From Nitrospirota bacterium (GTDB lineage: Bacteria > Nitrospirota > Nitrospiria > Nitrospirales > UBA8639): a stretch of 36,620 nucleotides of DNA. The DNA is taken from assembly GCA_003695915.1 (NCBI GenBank), contig RFGF01000053.1, positions 1 through 36,620 on the forward strand, read 5' to 3'. A program made the translations under genes and the position numbers. Within the stretch, counting starts at the first letter, position 1; the number at the start of each line of letters is the position of its first letter. Below the pieces are notes generated by a model that saw only the letters and a list, made by a program, of their open reading frames with translations, ran no database searches and was not told where the DNA came from. This document shows, one piece after another, positions 24,933 to 32,873 of this stretch.

Positions 24933-26750
24933 ATGATTCAGCAACCTTGTCCCAATTTGCAGCAGGCAAAATATGCAGATCGGCTCCTAGCGCTTCGGAA
25001 GGAACTCCGTGGGCGCAGACTTGCCGGGTTTATCATCCCACACGCCGATGAATATCAAAATGAATATATCCCTCCGAGCGCCGAGCGGCTCGCTTGGCTC
25101 ACGGGGTTCACAGGTTCGGCGGGAACGGCGGTGGTGTTGGAAGATCAAGCGGCTATATTTGTCGATGGTCGATATATTGTCCAAGTTCAGCAGGAAGTCG
25201 ATGTCGAACTCTTTACGCCTTATCAGATTCCCGAGACCTCGATGTTCGAATGGATCGCCACCGCTCTGAAACCCAACCAGCGTCTCGGCTATGATCCGTG
25301 GTTGCATACCCCTGAAGAGGTAGAACGCGTTGCGTCAGCCTGTCAACGCGCAGAAGCGGAATGTGTGGCATGCCAAGGAAATCCTATCGATGCGATTTGG
25401 AAGGATCGACCGCTTCCTCCGGTCTCGCCGGCCGTGCCGCATCCTCTTCAATTTTCCGGAAAACCGTCTCTGGAAAAACGGAATGAGTTGGCTCAACAGC
25501 TTCAGCATGAACGAGTAGAAGCCGCGGTGTTGACAGCTCCGAGTTCCATAGCCTGGTTGCTCAATATTCGGGGAAAAGATGTAGCCTATACGCCCCTGCC
25601 GTTATGTTTCGCGGTAATATACCGGGATCGCTCTGTGCAAGTTTTTATCGATCCGAGGAAGGTGACGGAAGCTTTGACCGCGTTCCTCGATGAACAGGTG
25701 ACGCTGCAGACTCCCGAGGCGTTCGCGCGGGTACTCGATGAATTGGGACAACGCCGTGCCCGAGTGCTTTGTGATCCTTCGTCATCGCCGGCTTGGGTTT
25801 GGGAGCGTTTGGGAAGCGCTGGAGCGGTACGGATCGAAGGGGATGATCCTTGTGCACTTCCGAAGGCCTGTAAAAATCAGACCGAGCTGGAGGGGGCAAG
25901 GAAGGCCCACAGTCGAGACGGTGCGGCCGTCTGCCGGTTTTTGGCATGGTTGATCCAAGCAACCTCATCGGAGCGAGTCACGGAATTAGAAGCGGCAGCT
26001 TACCTCGACGAATGCCGACGTCAGGGAACGTTCTGGCAGGATTTGAGCTTCCCTACGATTTCGGCCTTCGGCCCCAATGGGGCCATTGTTCATTATCGAG
26101 TGACGGAGAAGACGAATCGAACCTTAAAGCCCGGGGGACTGTACCTCGTCGATTCGGGAGCTCAGTATCTCGATGGCACGACGGACGTCACGCGTACCGT
26201 AGCGATTGGTCGACCGACTGATGAACATCGGGACCGGTATACGCGTGTGCTCAAAGGGCACATCGCGCTCGCCACTACCCGGTTCCCCAAAGGCACGACG
26301 GGGTCTCAGCTCGACGTGTTGGCTCGACAATTCTTATGGGGTACAGGATTGGATTATGATCACGGGACAGGCCATGGGGTCGGGAGCTATCTTGGGGTTC
26401 ATGAAGGACCTCAACGGATTTCCAAGAGTCCCAATCGAGTGCCACTTCTTCCGGGCATGATTGTCTCGAACGAACCGGGATATTACAAAGCGGGAGCCTA
26501 CGGGATTCGGTTGGAAAACTTGGTCGTTGTCGTTCCGGCCCGTGATCTGACCGCGACTGAACGAGAAATGTTGGCGTTTGAACCGTTGACTTTGGTCCCG
26601 TTCGATCGGAGATTGATCGACGTGTCCTTATTGACAGCGGAAGAGCGAGCTTGGATTAATACGTATCATGCGCAGGTGCGCCAGACGTTGTCATCGTTGA
26701 TCGATGAAGAAACAGCTCAATGGCTTGATGAGGCGACCCAGCCTCTATAG
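24933..26750 (+). CDS. pepP: Xaa-Pro aminopeptidase, M24B family (XPNPEP1-like)
   Basis: This cytosolic metallopeptidase removes an N-terminal residue that precedes proline. The 605-residue three-domain form resembles eukaryotic XPNPEP1 and its bacterial relatives more than the 440-aa E. coli PepP. The first creatinase-like domain contains GFIIPHADEYQNEYIPPSAERLAWLTGFTGSAG. A second similar domain starts near residue 180. The catalytic pita-bread domain has the five ligands in YLVDSGAQYLDGTTDVTRT (two Asp), HGTGHGVGSYLGVHEGP (His), NEPGYYKAGAYGIRLEN (two Glu). The gene appears monocistronic. 'pepP' is used loosely; the exact specificity is not proven by sequence. Confidence 0.9.
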   Translation: MIQQPCPNLQQAKYADRLLALRKELRGRRLAGFIIPHADEYQNEYIPPSAERLAWLTGFTGSAGTAVVLEDQAAIFVDGRYIVQVQQEVDVELFTPYQIPETSMFEWIATALKPNQRLGYDPWLHTPEEVERVASACQRAEAECVACQGNPIDAIWKDRPLPPVSPAVPHPLQFSGKPSLEKRNELAQQLQHERVEAAVLTAPSSIAWLLNIRGKDVAYTPLPLCFAVIYRDRSVQVFIDPRKVTEALTAFLDEQVTLQTPEAFARVLDELGQRRARVLCDPSSSPAWVWERLGSAGAVRIEGDDPCALPKACKNQTELEGARKAHSRDGAAVCRFLAWLIQATSSERVTELEAAAYLDECRRQGTFWQDLSFPTISAFGPNGAIVHYRVTEKTNRTLKPGGLYLVDSGAQYLDGTTDVTRTVAIGRPTDEHRDRYTRVLKGHIALATTRFPKGTTGSQLDVLARQFLWGTGLDYDHGTGHGVGSYLGVHEGPQRISKSPNRVPLLPGMIVSNEPGYYKAGAYGIRLENLVVVVPARDLTATEREMLAFEPLTLVPFDRRLIDVSLLTAEERAWINTYHAQVRQTLSSLIDEETAQWLDEATQPL

Positions 26751-26862
26751 TTAATTGAGCGAGGCCGAGCGCGCGACCCTGTGATCAATTCATTGCTAAA
26801 AACGAGGATAGCGAGGCAATACCAGTGGAGGTCAGACGAGAAGCCGAGTTGAGGAGCGACAC

Positions 26863-27168
26863 ATGAACGAGGCCGATATTGCCGTGGCGAACGAACTCAA
26901 AAACCACTTGGGGAAGACTCCCCATGTCGAGCAGGTGACCGTTCAGGGGACGCTGCTCAAGCTCCATGTGGCCCCACAATTTTACCAGCGATTGGCGATT
27001 GATCGAGAACGAGGGCGCAAGATCGTTTTGATGTTGATGCAGCATATGAGACGATTGACCGGTGCAGAGGATGTGACCGTCTGGGTCTATTGCAATCGTG
27101 AAAAGATGATCGTAGGTAAGGCGATGAATTGGGGCGGGGATAACGTAAACTATCTGTGCGATTTGTGA
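26863..27168 (+). CDS. Conserved-looking 101-aa protein of unknown function
   Basis: I do not recognise this protein. It is short, without signal peptide or membrane segment. Visible features are VTVQGTLLKLHVAPQFYQRL, a basic helix (RERGRKIVLMLMQHMRRLTGAEDV) and the C-terminal VWVYCNREKMIVGKAMNWGG followed by NVNYLCDL. The alternation of strands and one helix suggests a compact alpha/beta fold. The coding character is good and the ATG at 26863 is the first in frame. It precedes the TraB-family gene by 137 bp on the same strand; a functional link is possible but unproven. Confidence 0.65.
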   Translation: MNEADIAVANELKNHLGKTPHVEQVTVQGTLLKLHVAPQFYQRLAIDRERGRKIVLMLMQHMRRLTGAEDVTVWVYCNREKMIVGKAMNWGGDNVNYLCDL

Positions 27169-27305
27169 TCCACGATTATGGCGCGACCCAAGGAAAGCAG
27201 GGCTTCGCGAGCCGATTGCGCAATCTTGCAGACGGTGCGGAGGGAGAATAGCGCATAACCGTACCAGCACGCAGATGAAGAGGAAATGAAGACGAAGGAG
27301 ACACG

Positions 27306-28547
27306 ATGGACGAACACAGCTACTATATGACCACGACATCTCGGTTACGAAACACAGCCGATATCAACCTTGAGGCTCGCTATCCCTCGGATGTCTCGGT
27401 CATGTCGCTCGACAACAAAACACTTATCCTCGTAGGCACTGCTCACATCTCTCAGGAATCCGTCGCGCTCGTGCGAGACGTGATCGAGCGCGAACGTCCC
27501 GATGCCGTCTGCGTCGAGTTGGATGCTCGGCGGTTTGAGGCGTTGTCGCAACCGAGTCGATGGGAAACGCTGGATTTAAAATACATTATTCGCAACAAGC
27601 AATTAAGTACCTTGGTGGTCAATCTCTTACTGGCTTCATACCAAAAACGATTGGGTGAACAATTGGGAGTGATGCCAGGAGCGGAAATGCTTGAAGCTGT
27701 GCGCACTGCAGAGCGCCATCACATTCCCATTGTTCTCTGCGATCGCGACGTTCGCGTGACTATGAAACGAGCATGGCGCACGACGCCCTTTTGGCGAAAA
27801 AGCATCTTGCTCTCGTCGTTGGCGTTCAACGTGTTTGATACGACGGAGGTCTCGGAAGAAGACATTCGCCGTCTTCGAAAGCAGGACGTGCTTTCCGAAA
27901 TGATGCAGGAGTTGGGCAAGGAAGTCCCGACGCTTAAAACCGTGTTGATCGACGAACGCGATCAATATTTGGCTCGAAAGATTCAGGACGCCCCAGGGCA
28001 AAAAATCGTCGCCGTAGTGGGGGCCGGACATGTGGCAGGGATTCGAACAGTTCTAGAAACACAGCAGGACGTCAACCTTGATGCATTAGAGGCCATTCCA
28101 CCGACCTCGCCGGCCCGGAAGTGGATTGGGTGGAGTCTTCCTCTCGTCATCGTGGGATCGATAATCGGTATTGGGTTTCAACAAGGCGCCCTTGCTGCGG
28201 GAGAAAATGCGTTGTTCTGGGTTTTAGCCAACGGAATTCCCAGCGCCATTGGGGCCATGGCGGCGCTTGCGCATCCTGTGACGATTCTCACGGCGTTTGC
28301 CGCGGCACCGGTGACCAGTTTGACGCCTGTCATCGGGGTGGGATACGTAACGGCGTTCGTCCAGGCCTATGTCCAACCGCCGATCGTCCGGGAGTTCCAG
28401 AGCGTAGCGGAAGACATCGGGAATCCGCGGCAATGGTGGAAAAGCCGCCTCTTGCGGGTATTTTTGGCCTTTTTGCTTCCCACGATCGGAAGCATCATCG
28501 GAACTTGGGTGGGAGGTACGCGAATCGTCGCGAATTTGTTGTCGTAA
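27306..28547 (+). CDS. TraB/PrgY-family membrane protein
   Basis: The TraB family includes enterococcal pheromone-shutdown proteins and is distantly related to TIKI/GumN-type (erythromycin-esterase-like/EreA superfamily) hydrolases. The cytoplasmic N-terminal domain shows the hallmark LILVGTAHISQESVALV and CVELDARRFEAL motifs and ends with IVAVVGAGHVAGI. The C-terminal third has three to four hydrophobic segments (WSLPLVIVGSIIGIGF, GIPSAIGAMAALAHPVTILTAF, FLAFLLPTIGSIIGTWVGG). At 413 residues it is typical. AAGGAG is seven bases before the ATG. The biochemical activity is not established for bacterial members; a metal-dependent peptidase activity is inferred from the TIKI relatives. Confidence 0.88.
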   Translation: MDEHSYYMTTTSRLRNTADINLEARYPSDVSVMSLDNKTLILVGTAHISQESVALVRDVIERERPDAVCVELDARRFEALSQPSRWETLDLKYIIRNKQLSTLVVNLLLASYQKRLGEQLGVMPGAEMLEAVRTAERHHIPIVLCDRDVRVTMKRAWRTTPFWRKSILLSSLAFNVFDTTEVSEEDIRRLRKQDVLSEMMQELGKEVPTLKTVLIDERDQYLARKIQDAPGQKIVAVVGAGHVAGIRTVLETQQDVNLDALEAIPPTSPARKWIGWSLPLVIVGSIIGIGFQQGALAAGENALFWVLANGIPSAIGAMAALAHPVTILTAFAAAPVTSLTPVIGVGYVTAFVQAYVQPPIVREFQSVAEDIGNPRQWWKSRLLRVFLAFLLPTIGSIIGTWVGGTRIVANLLS

Positions 28548-28579
28548 AGCACAGCTGATCAGGAGAAGGAAACCGGTTT

Positions 28580-28786
28580 TTACGAGGACTTGTGGGGCGA
28601 GTGTGCAGAGGTATCCCGTTTGACAGTGTGTTGAAAAATGCAGATGGGGCAGATGTAATGTACGAATCGCCCTCCGCCGACAAGCCGTTTCTTCATGACG
28701 GTCTGACACCACGTACAGCGACGGTCGGGAAGATCGTCGGCGCGTGACGGATCGCTAGCGTGAGCTGAAGAGGTTGTAGTGGTCAT
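28580..28786 (-). CDS. Small two-CxxC (zinc-ribbon-like) protein
   Basis: The 68-residue protein has CTWCQTVMKKRLVGGGRFVHYICPIC, two CxxC knuckles about 22 residues apart, which suggests one bound zinc. I do not recognise the family. The ATG at 28786 is preferred to an upstream start at 28861. Its 5' end overlaps, or nearly overlaps, the start of the plus-strand SIMPL gene, depending on which start that gene uses. The arrangement is divergent with a shared upstream sequence. It ends 33 bp from the 3' end of the TraB-family gene (convergent). Confidence 0.5.
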   Translation of the reverse strand: MTTTTSSAHASDPSRADDLPDRRCTWCQTVMKKRLVGGGRFVHYICPICIFQHTVKRDTSAHSPHKSS

Positions 28787-28823
28787 GCACAACCATTGTC
28801 GAGGACCGGTAAAGAATTTGTCA

Positions 28824-29582
28824 ATGCAGATGTTTTGCGCAAGAATCGGAGGTTTGGGCACCGGCTTCTTTGCGCTGCTGTTATGGGCAGGTCAAGTCGA
28901 AGGCCAAGCCCTGCAGACCGCTGAAGGGACAATGACCGTCTCGGCCATCGGCAAATTGCAAGTGCCGCCTGATATGGCGACGATCAATGTTTCGGTAGAA
29001 ACAACCGGAGAAACGCTCCATCCTATCCAAGAAGCCAATGCGAAACGTGTTAAACGCGTCGTTGCTCGCTTGCATCAGTTAGGTATTCGGGAAGAACAGA
29101 TTCAAACATCCGCCTTTCGCGTAATTCCTCGGTATTCTGCTCAACACTCGTCTCACCGACGCGATCGGGATGGACCGCCTCCGATCATTGGCTACACGGT
29201 ACGTCATGCGCTGACTGTAGAAGTTCAGGAGTTGGATCAGGTGGGTCGCCTTATTGATGAGACGTTAGCGGCCGGTGCAAATCGGTTTGAAGGCCTTACC
29301 TGGGGACTTCAGGACGAGCATCCCGTTTACCTTCAGGCCCTTACGCTGGCAGCACGCAAAGCCAGGCAGAAGGTCGAGACTCTCGTGCGCGCATTGGATG
29401 TCCGATTCGGGCGAATAGTCAAGGTCAGCGAAAGTTGGGAACACGACGTCCGACATCCCTATGAAGTCGCTCCCATGATGCGAGCCGGTGGGCAAGATGA
29501 AAATGGCTCCTTTGCTGTTGCATCGGGCAAGGTCATTGTGCAGGCTAGGGTCAGTCTTACGGTTCAAATCGATCACGAGTGA
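28824..29582 (+). CDS. SIMPL-domain (DUF541) periplasmic protein
   Basis: The protein has an N-terminal export signal (MQMFCARIGGLGTGFFALLLWAGQVEG) and then a SIMPL/DUF541 domain: TMTVSAIGKLQVPPDMATINVSVETTGET, an alternating helix region, YTVRHALTVEVQELDQVGRLID and the C-terminal ARVSLTVQI. Members of this family (such as BP26 and YggE) are periplasmic or outer-membrane-associated and form ring oligomers; their role is stress-related but poorly defined. I use the ATG at 28824, since the signal peptide then has normal length. An ATG at 28785 and a GTG at 28779 are possible and would overlap the minus-strand CxxC protein. Confidence 0.85.
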   Translation: MQMFCARIGGLGTGFFALLLWAGQVEGQALQTAEGTMTVSAIGKLQVPPDMATINVSVETTGETLHPIQEANAKRVKRVVARLHQLGIREEQIQTSAFRVIPRYSAQHSSHRRDRDGPPPIIGYTVRHALTVEVQELDQVGRLIDETLAAGANRFEGLTWGLQDEHPVYLQALTLAARKARQKVETLVRALDVRFGRIVKVSESWEHDVRHPYEVAPMMRAGGQDENGSFAVASGKVIVQARVSLTVQIDHE

Positions 29583-29639
29583 GATGATGAAAATCGCTGA
29601 GGCAGAGTCTGGGCAAAAACAACAAGAACAGAAAATCCG

Positions 29640-30581
29640 ATGATGCCAGATCAACATGACCCGGTCTCTACGCCGAGCTCATCTTCCATGCTGGATGAGC
29701 CGTCCTCCGCGTTGGTCATCTCCGGATTCCTCGGCGCTGGAAAGACGAGCTTGGTGCGTTCGCTGTTGCGCCAAGCACAAAACGAAGGAATACGGCTGGC
29801 TGTCATTTCCAATGAATTTGGGGCATTGGGAATTGATCGAGCGTTATTGCAGAGCGAGCAATGGGGGGAGTATGTGGAATTGGAGGGCGGATGTGTGTGC
29901 TGCCAGCTGTCGAGCGAATTGTTGGAGACTTTACAGAAAATTTGGGAACGCAACCGACCTCATCGCATTATTGTCGAAACGTCTGGTTTGGCATTGCCCT
30001 TCGAAACATTGATGACGTTTTGGCGAGAGCCTGTTTCCCAATGGGTCAGTGAAAGTCTGGCCGTGGTGGTGGTCAATGCTGAACAACTCGCGACAAAACG
30101 GGATATCGAAGGGCTGTTTGAGCAGCAGGTTTCCTCTGCCGATCTTCTGGTTTTGAACAAAACCGATTTGGTGGATACAGCATCACTCGATCAACTGGAA
30201 TCCTTCTTGACAGAAATGGCTCCCGATACGCCGGTCATTCGCAGCTCATACGGTCAAGTTGATAGTCGGATATTATTTACATCTTTAACGAAAAACGACC
30301 TTCCACAAGCCCGCGAGGGAAATATGATTGATTCGCAGGTTCATGCCCATGATTGTTATGAAGTGAGCGAGCTCGACATTGAGCCAGGCATCGATCTCGA
30401 AGAGGTGATCGCGCAAGTGCAAGCGCTCAATCCCGTTCGGGTAAAGGGAGTTGTCGAGACAAATTCTGGTCCTGTCTTGGTGCAAGGCGTCGGTCCACGA
30501 TTTGATCAGGTGCCTGCGCCTGAGCATTTTCCGGCACGCCTTCGCGGGCGTCTCGTGGTCATTCGACGTAAAAGCCGGTAG
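29640..30581 (+). CDS. CobW/COG0523-family GTPase (metallochaperone type)
   Basis: This G3E P-loop GTPase has Walker A GFLGAGKT at 29-36, the metal-binding CxCC motif in EGGCVCC (Cys85, Cys87, Cys88), an ETSGLA switch region, LNKTDLVD for guanine binding and a short C-terminal CobW_C domain (VRVKGVVETNSGPVLVQGVG). Relatives act in cobalamin synthesis (CobW), zinc allocation (ZagA/ZNG1-like) or nitrile hydratase activation. Nothing in the neighbourhood tells which; there are no cobalamin genes here. At 313 residues it is on the short side for the family. The N-terminal 20 residues, with a run of four serines, are poorly conserved and a later ATG (MLDEPSS) may be used. Confidence 0.87.
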   Translation: MMPDQHDPVSTPSSSSMLDEPSSALVISGFLGAGKTSLVRSLLRQAQNEGIRLAVISNEFGALGIDRALLQSEQWGEYVELEGGCVCCQLSSELLETLQKIWERNRPHRIIVETSGLALPFETLMTFWREPVSQWVSESLAVVVVNAEQLATKRDIEGLFEQQVSSADLLVLNKTDLVDTASLDQLESFLTEMAPDTPVIRSSYGQVDSRILFTSLTKNDLPQAREGNMIDSQVHAHDCYEVSELDIEPGIDLEEVIAQVQALNPVRVKGVVETNSGPVLVQGVGPRFDQVPAPEHFPARLRGRLVVIRRKSR

Positions 30582-30640
30582 GTATTGGCCTTCAAAAGTC
30601 CTTTGTCTTTCATCGGCGCGTTTTTCTTGATGCTTATTCA

Positions 30641-30670
30641 TTGACAAGAGAGAAAAAGGCTTCCTATACT
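30641..30670 (+). promoter_or_regulatory. Strong sigma-70-type promoter before the oxidoreductase operon
   Basis: A perfect TTGACA at 30641-30646 is followed after 18 bp by TATACT at 30665-30670. It lies about 170 bp upstream of the first gene of the 2-oxoacid:ferredoxin oxidoreductase operon, in a 255-bp gap that otherwise has no gene. A transcript from here would have a 5' leader of about 160 nt, A+T rich. A second, weaker pair (TTCACA and GATACT, 18 bp apart) lies nearer the start codon at about 30777-30806. Confidence 0.6.
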
Positions 30671-30710
30671 GCATACTGCTTGTTGACATGAAAATATGGG
30701 GCAAAAGACT

Positions 30711-30739
30711 CATGCAAATTATTTATTAGCATGCAATTT
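30711..30739 (+). repeat. Direct repeat CATGCAAATT / CATGCAATTT in the operon leader
   Basis: CATGCAAATT at 30711-30720 recurs as CATGCAATTT at 30730-30739, 19 bp apart, roughly two helical turns, downstream of the promoter at 30641-30670. The second copy is part of a GCATGC palindrome. The placement would suit a regulator that binds the same face of the DNA or a leader element, but no regulator is known to me for this motif. Confidence 0.35.
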
Positions 30740-30836
30740 TTTTTACCTTTTGGGTCTTTTTACTTCTTGCGAGAAATTCACAAGAAGTTTAAATTTTTAG
30801 GATACTATTGTAACTCATAGGCATGGAGCGGGAGTA

Positions 30837-31451
30837 ATGGCAACATCATCATATAAAGTGCTTCCAGGACCAGAGCACTTTTTGCCGCCAGCGGCGGCAG
30901 CAATGGGGATCCGGCTTCCTAACCCCGGGGAAGCTCATATCCATGGGGAGATCGTTCCAGAAGAAAAAGCGATGGAAGTGGCGGCAAAGCAATTTTTGAT
31001 GGCTAAAGTTCCAACAATTTTCCCCGGGCCATTGGTTCTTTGGGCGTGGAATGAAAAAGCAGCTCAAAAAGCCAAGGCTGTCCGTCATCTTTTTGAAACG
31101 ATCAAAGAATGCGTGACTCCCTCTCAACGGCCTATGCTGATTCCGATGCCCGATTATCGTCCCAAATATCCTAAGATCAATCCGGAAATCGAAATTAATC
31201 CGAATCATCCAAACCTGACGATCTGGCATAATAAAATCGATACCTGCATGTTTGTGGGGGTGCATTGCCATCAGGCCAATTTGTCACTCAAAATCATTCG
31301 GGGCGGGACCAGTTGCTATACGATTGCGATGTGTGCTCAGGCAGGGCATGAAGATGCCATGCTTTCTTTTCGTGATGCTACAGCAGAGAAAATTCTGAAA
31401 CTGGCTGAATGGATTAAAAAGCTAAAGGGAACTGTCGGTCCTTCACAGTAA
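30837..31451 (+). CDS. Accessory subunit of a five-gene 2-oxoacid:ferredoxin oxidoreductase
   Basis: The 204-residue protein starts the operon and is followed by the alpha, beta, gamma and ferredoxin-like subunits. I recall proteins of this kind as the additional subunit of five-subunit 2-oxoacid:ferredoxin oxidoreductases in Aquificales and Nitrospira, sometimes labelled 'carbon monoxide dehydrogenase beta subunit family'. The C-terminal half, IDTCMFVGVHCHQANLSLKIIRGG followed by CYTIAMCAQAGHEDAMLSF, is compatible with a CdhB-like nucleotide-binding fold. It has Cys and His residues (CMFVGVHCH) but no ferredoxin motif. A proline-rich segment (MPDYRPKYPKINPEIEINPNHP) separates the halves. Its exact role (assembly, FAD binding or oxygen tolerance) is not known. 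Confidence 0.65.
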   Translation: MATSSYKVLPGPEHFLPPAAAAMGIRLPNPGEAHIHGEIVPEEKAMEVAAKQFLMAKVPTIFPGPLVLWAWNEKAAQKAKAVRHLFETIKECVTPSQRPMLIPMPDYRPKYPKINPEIEINPNHPNLTIWHNKIDTCMFVGVHCHQANLSLKIIRGGTSCYTIAMCAQAGHEDAMLSFRDATAEKILKLAEWIKKLKGTVGPSQ

Positions 31452-31574
31452 TCTGGTCAAAAGAAAAGATGTGTAGGCTTACCTTCCCTCGATTACAAGA
31501 TATCGCTCCTGGTTTTCTGGTTTCATCGATCTCATCCCATGAATATACATTAAAATATAAAGGAGGTCACACTC

Positions 31575-32783
31575 ATGGCCACACCGTCGATTATCGGGCA
31601 AAAGAATAAAAAGGGGCAAGTGTATACGGATCCTTGGTATATGTTGCACGAGGCGCCAAGAACGCCGTCATTCTTTACCGGGAGCGAAGTCATCAAAGAA
31701 GCCATTCGGCGAGCCAGCGTCGATGTGATGATTGCATATCCGATTACGCCGCAGAGCGAGGCCGCCGCGTTGATTGGCGAATTGTTTGCTGAAGGCTATG
31801 TTGGTGACTACTTCAGGGGAGAAAGCGAGTTTGCTGTGATGTCGGAATGTGCCGGAGCTGCATTTGGTGGAGCCCGTGTGTTTACGACTACGGCGGGTCC
31901 GGGGACGATGCGGGCAATGGAAAACTTCCCAATGTGGGCAGGGTCACGGCTTCCTATCCAAATGATCGTCACCTGTCGAGGAATCAATTCTCCGTTGTCC
32001 ATTCAGCCGGATACATTAGAAATGGCCTATCTGTTACAGACCGGAATGTTGGTCTGGCATGCTGAAACGGCCCAGGATTTCTATGATTGGATCTTAAAAG
32101 GCTATATGGTGGCGGAGGAACCCGATGTTCATTTACCGCTTGCCTTGTGCTGTGACGGATTTTTTGTGACGCACACCAAGGATATGGTGGAGTTGACCCC
32201 AGCTGATATGTGTTTGCCGCCCTATGATCCCTATCGGTCTCCAGTGCCTTGTATGGACATGGAATGCCCTCCGGTTCGGATGATGCGCGATCCGTTTGTC
32301 ATGAAGAGCAATTATATTAGTTATGCCACTCATGCGAGTTGGCAACAAGAAGTATGGGCGGCCGTGGAGCGATCCAGAAAGCATACCATTGCATGGCTTG
32401 ATGGATTGATCGATGCGGAAAATGTCGAATCCGATGTCGTGATTGTAGCTTCCGGGACCGCCGTTTCTCAGGGACGGGAAGCTGTCGCCATGCTTGCGGA
32501 CGAAGGAATTGATGTCGGGTTAGTGAAAGTCAAAACCATTCGCCCATGGCCTGGCGAGGAAATTCGTGAGGCCACTAAACATGCCAAGCATATTGTAATT
32601 CCTGAATTTAATATCATTGGATGGTTGGCTCGAGAAGTCAAAGCCACAATTCCGAATAATGAAAGAGTGCACGCAGGTCCTCACGTTGCTGGTGGCATGA
32701 CCATGCCTCCGGAAATTATTGTTGGCGAAATCAAGAGCCTGTTGGGCATGAAAGTGGAAACGCTAGCCACCAGGGGAAGTTGA
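31575..32783 (+). CDS. porA: 2-oxoacid:ferredoxin oxidoreductase, alpha subunit
   Basis: The enzyme carboxylates acetyl-CoA to pyruvate or succinyl-CoA to 2-oxoglutarate with reduced ferredoxin; both reactions occur in the rTCA cycle. The alpha subunit has the POR N-terminal domain (FTGSEVIKEAIRRASVDVMIAYPITPQSEAAALI, with the PITP loop near residue 55), GESEFAVMSECAGAAFGGARVFTTTAGPG, and a C-terminal transketolase-like domain II (DVVIVASGTAVSQGREAVAML). AAGGAGG lies just before the ATG. The 402-residue length is normal for a separate alpha chain without a fused gamma domain. Sequence alone does not tell pyruvate from 2-oxoglutarate specificity, so the symbol is provisional. It is 123 bp after the accessory-subunit gene. 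Confidence 0.88.
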   Translation: MATPSIIGQKNKKGQVYTDPWYMLHEAPRTPSFFTGSEVIKEAIRRASVDVMIAYPITPQSEAAALIGELFAEGYVGDYFRGESEFAVMSECAGAAFGGARVFTTTAGPGTMRAMENFPMWAGSRLPIQMIVTCRGINSPLSIQPDTLEMAYLLQTGMLVWHAETAQDFYDWILKGYMVAEEPDVHLPLALCCDGFFVTHTKDMVELTPADMCLPPYDPYRSPVPCMDMECPPVRMMRDPFVMKSNYISYATHASWQQEVWAAVERSRKHTIAWLDGLIDAENVESDVVIVASGTAVSQGREAVAMLADEGIDVGLVKVKTIRPWPGEEIREATKHAKHIVIPEFNIIGWLAREVKATIPNNERVHAGPHVAGGMTMPPEIIVGEIKSLLGMKVETLATRGS

Positions 32784-32788
32784 GCAGC

Positions 32789-32823
32789 CTCAGGCGATAA
32801 CAGATAAAAGATTGTCGCCTGAG
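32789..32823 (+). promoter_or_regulatory. Intercistronic hairpin between alpha and beta subunit genes
   Basis: CTCAGGCGATAA at 32789-32800 pairs with TTGTCGCCTGAG at 32812-32823 (12 bp, one G-U pair) around an 11-nt loop. It starts 5 bp after the alpha-subunit stop. No T-run follows, so it is more likely an mRNA-stability or processing element than a terminator. The next ribosome site (AAGGAG) is 42 bp further on. Confidence 0.6.
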
Positions 32824-32873
32824 CAAGATAGAATCTGCATCCAAGGAGATAATTTGAAAAAGGAGAGAATGTT

